DNA from: Saccharina japonica
Taxonomy: Eukaryota; Sar; Phaeophyceae; Laminariales; Laminariaceae
Direction: 5' to 3'
DNA: 64,000 nucleotides
Assembly (NCBI GenBank): GCA_008828725.1
Contig: MEHQ01004020.1
Location: forward strand, 890,593 to 954,592
Part shown: piece by piece, positions 12,501 to 24,500 of the stretch
Position numbering within the stretch: position 1 is the first letter of the stretch
Layout: every line of letters begins with the position of its first letter
Made by a program: the position numbers and the translations under genes
Notes under the pieces: model-generated
Told to the model about the DNA's origin: nothing
Database searches by the model: none
Seen by the model: only the letters and a program-made list of their open reading frames with translations

Positions 12501-15500
12501 CGCGTTGTGTTTACTGCATGTACGGGGTAGTGTTGTGGCGCACCTCCTGTAGATGCTACTGGTATTGTTGTGTTGGATCGAAGGGTGCGTGTTTTGTTGC
12601 GTACTGGACTGTATACGTACAGCAGTGCACCTCTACGAGTGCTGAAAGTTCTGAAAGTTCTATGATAGAATTAGCGGGAAGTGTCTTACTGGCTAAGCAC
12701 TACAGTACAGTACTGTATAGCAGTAGAGTATACTGTATTCCAGTACGTACAGTATATCAGGGAACCCCGATAAGTTAGGAGCTCCAGCATTTTATGGTAA
12801 TCGTTCGATTGGTTTAGTTCCTATGGCACAACTGTGGAGGCCTCCGTGAACAATATAAAACGTATCCACGCCCGGCGGTCAACTGGCCACAGCAAGTAAC
12901 TACTGTCGTCGAAACCGCAGCATTGGTATGCCAAGTACCAGGCATATCTGTACAACTACGATACGGCCAGCTACAACTACAGTACAGTAGCCCCGCTACC
13001 TTCACAATAATAACGTTTGTGTTTCGTTCACCTTTCTACTTGTACACGACCTGCTCCCATGCGAGCCGTCAGCATGACAAGAACGTTGACCACAACTACT
13101 GCAACGTTTTCGATCCTGTCTGATCTATGATATTTGTTTCAAGTATAGGGGGCTTTATCGTGAAACGGGTGATTGAACAAGAAACTCGTGCTTCTACCTC
13201 GCAGCGAACCACATGTTGCAGTTGCACACTACTTGTGCCACATTCTTGCTCGTTCAAGTTATTTACAACGACGTCTATACTAACGCCCCCTCCGCCCCCA
13301 CCTGTTGGCATTGTGTCCTTCCCGACTCTTCACGACAACCAGTCCGGCTACCTGGACTACGTCGCCGTTGATGCTCTGGGTGTCCCCCCATCCCCTACCC
13401 CGCCCCCCGTTACTCCGGTGGACGGTGTCACCGCCAACTCCATCACGACTAACTTCGGGGCCGCGGCTACGAACGATGTCGCCGGACCACTTGCGGTAAG
13501 CACGGCCATTTCTTGACCATTCCTTGGGCATTCGTTTCTTGTTCCTTTGTTCGGTGTGTATCCGACCCTAGCGAATGGCTACTGTACACCCGGGGACTGA
13601 ACGACGTATTTCAAGATGTGCTTCAATCGCGGACCCTCCGTAGGGCATGACCACGTTGCCACTTCAACGACTGACAACATACATGTTCATGTAAGAACAG
13701 TCCCCGAACCCCGGTAACAGACCTGGAACGACTCCCGGAGAAATTCGTTGTACGATATCGATGGCTGCGCGTACAAAGCGCCTACAAAGGTTTTCACATG
13801 TGTTGCATCGAGCGTTTGCAGTAGGGCCAGACGCATGCCTCGCTAGCTTACTTGAGGTTTAGGTTTTTAAACGTCCCTACTCGTTCTTGTTTGTGTTTGT
13901 TGCAGACCGCCGAAGGCGGCTCCACTTCGGACGCCACGACAAGCGTCACCTTTGAGTCCACCAGCGCCGGTTTGGCCGAGGTAAGTCGGCGGCGAGAAGC
14001 ATCTATTTCGATTCCGTTCGACCCCGTGTCGGTTACATTTTGTACGTGGACGTTTCGGTGCCAAGAAGTCACTCCTTTTAGCATGGCTGTTTCGTGTATC
14101 ATGATGGCGTTAGTTGCGCGTCAGCCCTCGTTTCAGAACTGCCAGGCGGCGTTGGTGTGCAGCCTTGTTACTACAGTACTGTAGGTTGCGTTGTTTGTCC
14201 GGGGTGGAAATATGTGTTGTGTTTCCCTGGCACTGTTGTACTGCTGTAGCAACGAACCCCAATGGCACCCGAACATCTCGATCCCCCCGCTTTGCTACCG
14301 CTGCACGTGACGGTTCCTACCAGTACGAAATATACTTCGGGGCTCCTGCCACTGTCACAGGAGGTTTCACGATCACGCTCAATGCCCAGCTCGGCACTGG
14401 CGCCACCGCCGGGAACTGGAAGGTCGAGATGCTCAACTTCGCCGGTACCTGGGCGGATGCGGGCTTCCTGACCGGAGGTGCGAGTACTGCATACCGTTCT
14501 TGATTGCCAGAACTTGAGTGTTTAGGCACAAGAAAGCGCCCGCCTTTGTTCACGAGGGCTTCGTCGTTGGAATATATTTATAGCATGCAATATAGAGCTG
14601 ATGTCTGCTTGCAATGATTCACAGTTCATTATGGGTAGGAGCACGACCGTGGACAGTAGTTGCATTGGTGTCTGTAGTTGTGATTATAGTGTGTACTCTG
14701 TGTGCCACCACATTGTCCAATGCCTATTCTGTGGCACGACATACTGTCAACGGATAAAATAAACACCGTGCTGACTTTGCACCGTCAACGTTTATTTCCA
14801 CCCCCTTCGGCCGTTGACCTTCACCAGCGACAACGGGAGCATGGACACCCATCGTCTTGACCGTTCCTGTGGTGGCTCCGGCCGTCCCGACTGATTTCGT
14901 CAGTACGGACGCCGACCGCGATTATTTGGTGCGTTCAGTTACCGTACGTACGAGCACGAGTAGCTCTTAGTGTCTCTCTTGTTACTCGATGAAGCATGCT
15001 CCATGCTCCGGGCTTGTACCTCGAACATATTCAATCCATAGGTGCACAACGTTGAGTATGATACATCTTATCTAAGTATCCGTTGTACGGTCTGTTGGTG
15101 GCTGCGCGTGACGTACACAGTTAGGGCGGATGGGAATTTCAAGCCTCCACCGTGAACAGTACAGTAGTATGAGTAGTGTAGATTGTGCGGGATTGACCAA
15201 TGCACGACTCACTCACTGCACCTCCTCTTAGCCTCTCATTAACCTCTGTACCTTGGTGCCCCCCTGTGATGTCATTTGCGCCTCAGGTACGTCTCACAGC
15301 TCCAGGCGCGACGGGTGTTGAGGTAAGCCATTTGCCTTGTAAGCCATCAACCGGTCTGGAAGCGTTCGGGTTCCCGTAAAACACCCTGATCGTAAAACTA
15401 ATATTTCGCTACCCGCTCAAGTCGGTCAAAGTTGCGTGGGATTCGGGAAAAATATAGCTTCGAATTGGTCTACTGTAAGTGGTGTGCGATTTGAGAAAGA

Positions 15501-18500
15501 GGCGGTATTCCCTATGCTTACAGTTAGTTTTTGGACGTTGGCACAACGCTGGCCCCGGTAATGTGCTGTAGGAATACGCTGGAAAATTGTGTGTCCACAT
15601 ATTTTTCTTTTCGATTTTTGCTTTTTTTTCCGACCTACAGTAATATGGTTTGACGGCTTTAGGTAAATGTCAAGCACCTCTAAGCACAAGCAGTCGCACG
15701 CACCCCTGCGAGCGTTTTGAGGTCCGGGCCTAACGTGTCGCGCGATGCGACAAGGAAAATTACCTAGAAGAGGCCTTATAGGGTCGTATTGGCGCAATGT
15801 ATTCTAGCAACACATCAAAAACGACAACTAGCGTTTTCGGCAAACGAACAAAACGCTTGTCGGACTACATCTACCTGTCGGTGTTGTGTTTTTCTGTGCT
15901 GACAATACAGTAGCAGTACCGATATCGTGACGCACTTTTCAACAGCACCTATGAACCTTAACCTCAATGTTATATACACCCTGGTGGTATATACACCCTG
16001 CAAGGGTTGGCCGGCCGGTCGATGACCATTTCAACAGTGCTGACCGTTATGTTCGGCCTAGAGAGGCATACGTCGCTTAGTACTCTTATCCGCACGCAAC
16101 ACGTGAGCTGTCATTATGACCGAACCCCACGATGTTGGTTTAATCTCCGTCGCATTTTCGCCGCTTCCAACGTTATAGGTCGTATACTTGGACCAGGCAA
16201 TTGTCGCCGCTGGCGAATTGGCCCCAACTCCAGCTCCGGCTCCTTCTCCCATCGCTCCTACGGGTCCTATCCCCGGCGTTCCAGGGTACGTCGTGACAGT
16301 GTCCGGCGACGTGGTCTCTACTGATGCTGCCCCGCTTGTGGTGAGGATACTCTCTCTACTCTACAGTAGTCTCTAGTGCCGTTTGTTTGGTTCCACCATA
16401 AGAATGCCGCATGGTCTTGGAACGAACACGCTCAGATTCAGACTTTATTTGTCTTGTGCGTTTCGTGTTTGGAAGACTTCATGGTCTGCCCCATCCACTG
16501 CGAGTAGCCTTACTATTGGTAAGAGACGCACGTTGAAAATGTTGACCTCTCGTTCGTTTGCAAGTCTGACCTCGGTATTTCCCTCTTGCCACCTCTCTCA
16601 TCAAATGTCTGCTGCGTGCTTGTGTCTGTGGATTCGCCTCCATGACACCATGACAGGCCGTTGATGACGTAATTGGGACCGCCACGACCGTCGAGTTTGC
16701 GTCTAGTGGGAATTCAGCGGAGGTATGTCGCCAGGGTATGGGTTTACGTCGTTCATTTCAAATAGGACAGCAGTATACATCTATTATTCATTTATATAGT
16801 GGTTGTGATAACGATATACTTCGTACGAACATAGCAGGTACGGAATAGATAGCGCTAAGTGTACGTTTATTAGGCCCGTAACGCTTACTTCGAGAACGTC
16901 ACGTACTGCACAATAAGTAGCACGTGCGGTATGCCTTGCAAGCAGATACAGTTTACTGTAGTTTTGCTCAGACAAGTTGATGATATTCATCGAATATGAC
17001 GCCGGCGGCGGATGTCTTCCGCGTCGCCCCCACGCCGTGCTGACCATGACTCGCCTTTCGTCCGCCCACTGCGTTGCTGTTGCCGGTACACCCCCCGCCC
17101 CTACATTGCAGTACGAAGTATACCTCAGTCTTCCCAACCCCTTGGCCGGAGATATCACGGTCTCCATCACTGCCCAGCTCGTGGCTGGCGCTACCGCTGC
17201 CAACTGGGGAATCGGCCTCTACAACTTTGACCCTCTCGTCGATGACTACACCACCTCTGTTCCTTTGACTGGTGGTGAGATATCGCAATATTACTGTGGC
17301 GCCGTAGTCGAGGTTATGTTGTCTTGCTGGCCACCTAACATGTTGAAATGTTGATGTGCAGCAACCATAAGAGAGATTGCGAATTACATGTTACCGCTTG
17401 CTTGCTTTGGCGAAACGTCCTGGGAACCCTGTCTCATTTCGTGGCAAGACGTTCGACGTGCTGTAATACTTAAGTATAACGATATGCATACCTTGCCGCC
17501 ACATATCGACACGCCCAAACAGAGGCCGCTTATACTACTGTGTAGTATTAATAGTTGTACGTACGTCTGCTATTTGGACGTGTTTGAAACAAGCGTCACT
17601 CACTGCTGTTGGCTTGCTGCTGAACTGACAAACTCCTCGTCGCCCTTTCCCGCTTCGTCGTTTTCCCTTACCCTTATCTCCCCCCGCTCTTGCTACGCCC
17701 GCCTCTCTGACGAAGTTACGTCGACTGCGTTCAGCACTGTAGATGTGGTCGTTCCCACGACGGCGCCCACTGACTACGTGACGACCACATCCACAATGCT
17801 GGTAAGCACTGGTAAAGGCTGGTAAGGTGGTTCTTCTCCACGGAATGTATGCTCGACCTTTTAAGTGTTTTTATGCTACGCAAGCTGTACTGTAGTTAAG
17901 CCGCTGTTCATCTGCTACGAATGTGTGCCGTCCGATTTCGCGACAAACCAAAGTGTACTTATTTGCTTCATTGCCCACTTGACTGGCCATGACGGACTTG
18001 GCGCAGAAATTATGGCGTTATTTTACCGCACCTTGTGCGATTTCGGGACTATAACCGATATACTATTCGTTGCATTCCCCACTTGACTTTACACTTGACT
18101 TTACACTTGACTTTACACGACTGACCGATTTGCATCCTCAACTCTCGCTTGTCTGTGTCTGTGCGTTGCGCTTGATTGTCACCATGTTTATCATCATTAC
18201 CACCCTCCACGATTGCGGATGGGAAGGTTCGAGTGGTCGCAAGCGGTCTTACGGCCGACGAGGTATGTATTGTGTGGTCTTGGAATATTTTATCAATATG
18301 ACCCTAAATATAAGGACCGTTTGTATATTAACATGTAATTAAAATGGTTATTATATTTAGGGTCAGATTGGTACAGCTTATTATGTGGTTGCTGGCAGTC
18401 GGCGCGAGGCAAAGCAAAAGTAGTCAACACAGCAGTTGTACCGTGCTGCTAACTTTAATCCTATATCCCGGTCGATGAAGTAGGTGTTATTGAAGTATTG

Positions 18501-21500
18501 TACAGTATATGTGGTTTCTGACCATCGGCGCGAGGCGAAGTCATAGTAGTCAACGGTTGTATCGTGGTACTGTTATATATACCTATTTTTATTTTTCCAT
18601 TTTAGAGGCTGTTCGATCGCTATATAACTTGGTGTGGCGGTTGTAGAGTGCTCTTACAGCTACAAGCTCTCACTGATGCCCTCGTGGTGACTGTTTTCTG
18701 TTCACGCGTGTATCCATTGCTTTCGCTTACCCCTTTACTGGTGTATTTGTCTGTTGTCTTCGATCTGCTGGGCAGGCCATTATCGTGGACGCGATTTCGA
18801 TTTCCGGAGGAGATGCCACGCCGACCCCCACTCCGCCTCCCGTGGGTGAGTTGTCACTGCAAATACTAAAGTATATCTCCGACACATGCATACGCCGTGG
18901 AATGCGATACTCGTACTGCCACGCCGTGCTCTCGCTGCAAATATATCTCCGACGCACGCTACGTATGATGCGATAGTCGCATTGCCGCATTGCCGCATTG
19001 CCGCGCTCTCGCTACAGCGGTACACGTAGACGGTTCATATCACTGACTGAGCGGACATGGCTTGACCCTATCACTAGTTTAACCCCTACGGCCTTTGGTG
19101 TTATGAGCCGTCTACGAGTAGGGTGAATGCCTATTGTAGGATCGTCTTGCGCCCGTGCCGTCTAAGGGACTCCTCGCATAACGAGATAGTGACTTCAACA
19201 GCAACCAATGCATGTATTATATTATCCCCCAAACCCGCAGTGAACGTTACTGCTGTAACCGTCACTTGTTATCGTCAAGCTTTTCATTTGAATTTCCAAG
19301 AGGGTCAACAGACACAGCAGACACAACAATCGATAATAGATAGTCGATAATGTCACAGTCCCGTTGCCGGCACAATTTGTATGTCTGTATGTGTATGTGT
19401 AGTATGTCTATGTACACGAGTGGAAGTGGCACTGCTGTTGTCCGTGCTGGGGTTCTAATTGAAGCCCGCTCTCGCAAGCAAGCAATCGTTTACGCAAAAA
19501 TTACCTTATATGTGGCTCATGTTTTTCTCGACACGATGTTTGGCCGCCGCTATCGTATGTTCCTCTACCCTCACTATCACCATCACCGCCTCTGCAGCGA
19601 GTACCGAAGTGCAGGTGGATCTCGTCCCCTGCATCCTGGCCGCGAACACCATCGTGAGTTAAAGATGAACATTGCCTACATCAGTGTTGTCGCCTACATA
19701 CACTCAATGGGCGGGTCTTGCTTACTTACCCCGTACTCGTACGTAGGAGTATAATGAAAGAATGAAAGGGATGCATTCACTAAACTTTGCTTTGGTTGCC
19801 GTGCAGACGGTCCTTCGACCCGACGCACCCGGCTTTCCAAGTACCTGGTAGGTGTTGTCTACCCCCTGGTATGCCATTAACCTCATACTCGCGTCTGTGG
19901 TGTTTGTACCGCTGCAGGCTTTAGGGTATGGTGGTACTGTAGTACCGAACTCGCGGCCAGACCGCCTTGGGGAAATGCGATTCATTCCCATAACTATACT
20001 CACAGACTGCGGGTGGGTGCGACTGTAGAGTGCTTGCGCTGGACACTCGACCTTGCGTGTCAGTTAACTGACGGTGGTTATGCGACTGGTACCTTATGCG
20101 CAGCGCCCAAGAGCTTCGAAACGTTTCGTGGTTGTTTTTACCTCTCGCGCCTTTCTCCGTCTTTCCTCTTAAACCGAACCTCAAATGTAACCTTAAACTG
20201 AACCCCAGGTCAAGGACGACTTCCCTACTGCTTCGGCATACCTCATGAGCGAGTGGTTCAAGGGGTTCTGGACGGCGACACAGGTCAGTCCTTTGTCGTC
20301 GTGACGTGCGTGCAAGGGCGAGCAGCGCTTACATCAATACGCTCTACGCTCCATTCTGCTTGCTACTGCTGTGAAGATGTGGACCGGGATGTGCAGGTCG
20401 TCAGCTTCGAGTGACAAAACAAAATATTGCAATATTGACAATCCCGCCTTTTCTGATTGGCATTGACCGTTGTTGCACAGAACGTCCAAGTCGTCGATGT
20501 TTCCGCTGGGTCTGAAAGCGTACTAGATCTTATCGACAGCACGGATGCAAACTACGGGAAGTGCAACGTTGTCTATGTGGGCGTCGTCCCCACCACTCTC
20601 CAAAAGGCCCAGCTCGACGCGTACTCGATCAAGTTCAAGGTGATTTGCGGCTGTTGATCTCTTCATGGACCTGCAGCACCTAGCCTGGGTTTTCTTTGCT
20701 ACTTTCTCGCGGTTGGACAACGAAGGAAGGCAGTAGACACCGTCTCTCGTCCAAATGCCCGAAAGTGTCATGCTTTTAACGTCGCGCATGCCATTATTAT
20801 ATGTTCTTATCGTGGTCTCTCCTCATCTTTCTTCGCGGAGGTTTGCTTTTCCTACACTACAATATCAAGATGTACAAGACTGTATGTGTAGTACAGTAGT
20901 CTTATCTGTGGACCGAGTGGGCGGTCTTCCGCGCAAAAATAGGCACTGCAATTCTAAACTTGCGCGACGTTTTCGCTTCCCCCTCCATTGTACTCCTTCG
21001 TCAGGTGCGCATCGTGTACTTCAACTCCGCCGGTACCTTCGACGACGTCGACTTCAGGGCGAGGTTGGGAATTCAGTCATTCTTTGCTGCTCCCCTGGAA
21101 GCGGCTCCCAGGGTCAAGTTCACAAGTGCGTATCATACCTGGTATGCACGTATGCACAGCAATGCCAGCGGCCGTGGAGCAGGGATTTCAAATGTCGCGG
21201 AAGAGTTTCTAGAATCTTCAGCCCGACTTACCAAGCAGGCTGTTGTCTGTGCAGCATATATCCTGCGTTCATACATGTGTTTAACGCAATAGACTACAGC
21301 GGCGCACCTTAACGATGCTGTACCTCAATGCCCTCCTGTTCGAGCAGACACGGAAACGAACAGCGTCGTCCCGGACGATATGCTCACGGACCTCGCGACG
21401 CCCAACCTGTTCAACACACCCGTCATCGTGTCCGGGGCCGCGCTGCCGGCCGGTGTCACCATCAAGGCAGAGTGAGTTTGAGGTGGCTTTTAGACCGGAT

Positions 21501-24500
21501 CGATGCTTCGTTCACCCCTTTATACCTGGGCCCTCGTATTTGGGGCCGAACCAGTTAAAATTAGTGTGGGGATTAGTTTTGCAGTATATTTACTCGTAGT
21601 AGTCCGGGTTAGTAGGTCCACTGCTGTAAACTCTTACGGCGTGTCTCCCTGTGAGCATGCGGTTGCGACTTCGGGGGGAAGGGCTGTTGCACCGAACATG
21701 CCCATACTGCAGCTGCTTTGCTGCGGTTGAGTGGAGTATGGCCTGCAGGAACATCGGGCCGAGTTCATGTGCCAGCATAGTATATACCCCGGTACTCTGA
21801 GAGTCATGGTTCAAATACATGTATGTCTTGTACCGTATTGTAGCGTTACCGTCTTGACGCGTACTGTTACAACACCCGTTCTGGTTGTGTATGCTGTATG
21901 TTCTCTGTGCTTTATGTGCTCTCTATGTGCCCTGCAGGTACGCGGATGAAAGCGGCACAACTCTCCTGGGACCCTCCGGGCAAACGAACGTTGCCATCGC
22001 GGAGTTCATCGGTAGTGGCGACCTTCTCGGCCTCGAAGAGATGCACATCTTCTTCGAGATCGCTTGGTTTGACAAGGGCTCGTGGGCCTGGGGGCAGTAC
22101 CTTGCGGAGTGGGGCACCCGAGGAATCTTCCAGGTAAGACAGCCGCAAACCCGACGAGGGTCCGGCTGGGTCAGAGGACCACGCATAAACACCTCACGAC
22201 TCAAGGATGCACTGTGGAGAAGCATGTATTTTGCTAAAAACAAATTGTTGGACATTTGTCGCCGAAACAGGGGTGGGAGCACGTCCAAAAATACCGATCT
22301 GTATATGCGCTATTTATACCAGTTCATGTAAGTATTTCACTGTTTCGCTCCATGTACAAGTTCTACAAAAATAAATACGTACGAGGTATTGCATTTCACT
22401 GTCGATACGTTACCACCTCTTATTCTTACTTGATCGTTTCACTCCATATGCCATGTACTCGTCGTATCTTTACGCAATTTTGGCACGGACCGTTTCCGCT
22501 GCACGTTGGTTATGATTAACACGTTGAACATGGGCAGGGCGAGCGCCGCTTCTACCTCGGAGCCGTTGTTGACGACCTGTTCTTGACTACAGGACAATGG
22601 GAGTACGACGCGCCCGACTTCGAAGGCCCGCTGGTAAGTAGGGTCTTGCTGTGGGTGGGATCATGCTCTGCTAATCACGTATGTATGTACGAAATCTTGA
22701 TAGGGTACGAGAGTCTCGGTGGTTTTGGCTCATTAGTGTCACTTAGCCTACCTGATTAGAATTCAACCGAGCGTTGGGTGTTGGGGCTATGGTTTAAGTG
22801 CGTCCGTCTCGACGCCTGCTTGATCACATGCATGTGATATATATGTACGTATCATATAACAGTCACATTCCATTACCCAACTTCGCATTTTCGCCTGGCC
22901 GAAATATTTTGATGCCTCTATGATTATTTATCTGTACAGACAAATCCTGGGCTTGTGACACGCTGTACAGTCAGACCGTGCCGAACACACAATCGTTAAT
23001 GGCGGCACAGTCCGAGAACAAGGGTATATATGGTCACACCCCACTTAACACAGTCCTCTTAACATATTCTCGAGCGGGTATATTATGTCCATAGTTATTG
23101 ACACCTGGAGACGTGCGGCCGACTGCAACACCTTTCCAGCAGTTTGACTGGAGTAAAGTACTACAGTAAGTATATTCCGGCGAACCTATTAACATATAAA
23201 CGTCTACGTACGTACTGCGGGACCACCCGTAACGCCTCGCACACGCACCCGCACTTAGGCTCGGCCGCCGTCCGGTTTGAGGTGTCGAAACATACATGAG
23301 TAGGCTTTCTTTACTTCGATCGCACCCGCAGTGCGTACCTGGTATGTGGTTACTGTCATGTCGGATATGTAATACGTACGCCAGGCCGTATGCATTTCCA
23401 GAAGAGTCCTAGAAGGATTATGTTTATTTAGGAACATCCAGATAAAACATTGTTCCAGGTCTAGGTGATGAGGCTGAAGGCGTTCCCTGACACGTGGTGC
23501 ATCGGGTTCCGAGTACTGACATCATCCGTTTATGGCGCTAAGGGGTTTCGAAAAAAAGACGCGTTCTCAGCGATGCTTTCACGCTGCCCGCAGTGGCGCC
23601 TCGTAGTGTTTAATGGCAATTTGGTAACCGACATGAAGTATTATAGTAGTTGATAGTAGAGTAGTTGATAGTCCACGTGTCCGATCAAACCTGTTCATGG
23701 GCGAGTGTCCCTTGACATATTGTGTGACTCACAAGCCAGCATATTTGGTTGGTGAAATCTCGTGCAGGCGAGATGCTCGGGCGCCGACCTCCAGAAGTTC
23801 CAAATTGCGGAAGCGGCCTTCAACACGCAGTACGGCTCGGATGTGAAGACGGAGCACGCTTTCAACGGTATCGGCATCCTCGACAAGGTGTGTGCAGTCA
23901 TACCGAACCACCCACGTCAGGTCCCTTCCCTTCCCACTTCATGTTCTGCTGTACTTGGGGAGCGTTTGTTCTAAATATCGGAGTACATGTCTTTGTCGGC
24001 AAACGTTAGCATGTACAGTAATACTGCTGTAGCCTGGATCGCACCACGGCAGCGAGACTACTTTAGGCCGTATATATCTTGGGGAATCTTGGTGCATCTT
24101 GTTGCCTTCGCTAGATTGGCGTCCAGCGCCACTCGGTAGATAACCCAGTAGAGGGCTTTGCGTATGATAATGACTTGTATTTCGGTTGCAAGCGTGCGTT
24201 ATCCCGGTTGCCACTACTGTACATAGAGCAGTCGACATTTTCATCGGCCTCGCGTCTAAATACCATAGGCAAGAAATGCAGTAACCGTTCTGGGTATCCA
24301 TACAGTAATATTGCTACATACCTGGCAGGTAGGGCAACACGTACGTATCAACAGGCATACTCCGGTGGGTATATAACAGGTGCATCTGATATTTTTTGCT
24401 ACCCCCACATAGTACTCGCTTCACTCTGCTGTCAAACTCTCGACCCTTTTCTAACCACTGAAATCACAATCTGGTGGGTGCTTGCACGCGTGCCTGCTCA

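Larger units (their letters stand above)
9600..13400 (+). other. Beta-sandwich module 1 (end of exon 1, exons 2-6, start of exon 7)
   Basis: Exons are 2: 10443-10526, 3: 10800-10841, 4: 11257-11362, 5: 11741-11844, 6: 12424-12450, 7: 13343-13495. The module reads YQIYL..GFTMTFIGQL, then WSVSIYDF..W.PAGTLTG, then TTAWGTTTIDF, then LQLKATTVQ, then GYLDYVAVDALG. It aligns strand by strand with modules 2 and 3. It differs in two ways: the YQIYL/GFTMT segment is split by an intron (10842-11256) that the other two modules lack, and exon 6 is a 27-nt microexon (a start at 12430, giving 21 nt, is also in phase). The pattern W.V.LYNF..W..AG followed by VRL.A..G.EV.YLD resembles jelly-roll modules in secreted bacterial proteins, so glycan binding is plausible but not shown. 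Introns hold degenerate GCTTATGCTCTC and TCACTCATGT repeats and no recognisable gene. Confidence 0.68.
16657..18845 (+). other. Beta-sandwich module 3 (exons 13-17)
   Basis: Exons are 13: 16657-16722, 14: 17112-17274, 15: 17716-17801, 16: 18227-18262, 17: 18776-18845. The protein runs AVDDVIGTATTVEF..AE, then YEVYLSLP..GDITVSITAQL, then NWGIGLYNFDP, then a phase-1 join to VTSTAFSTVDVVVPTT, then VRVVASGLTADE, then AIIVDAISISGGD and a linker ending TPTPTPPP. Each exon has the same phase, and nearly the same length, as its counterpart in module 2 (exons 11 and 16 are both exactly 36 nt). Exon 17 exits in phase 1, unlike exon 12 (phase 0), as expected where the repeat series meets the catalytic core. 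Intron 16 (18263-18775) carries a small dispersed element at 18301-18372. Confidence 0.7.

Noticed and set aside
13127-13342. Upstream open stretch continuous with exon 7
   Set aside because: The frame is open, but the module alignment and the CAG acceptor place the exon start at 13343. The upstream part is intron-like, with a Pro-run by chance.
14114-14323. Open stretch upstream of exon 9
   Set aside because: The parallel exons 3 and 14 both begin with CAG before TAC at the YxxYL/F motif, so exon 9 should begin at 14324. An acceptor at 14249 gives the wrong phase.
19238-19350. Possible exon VNVTAVTVTC after a CCCGCAG acceptor
   Set aside because: It enters in phase 1 as required, but no donor restores phase 1 for exon 18. 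Exon 17 joins exon 18 cleanly without it.
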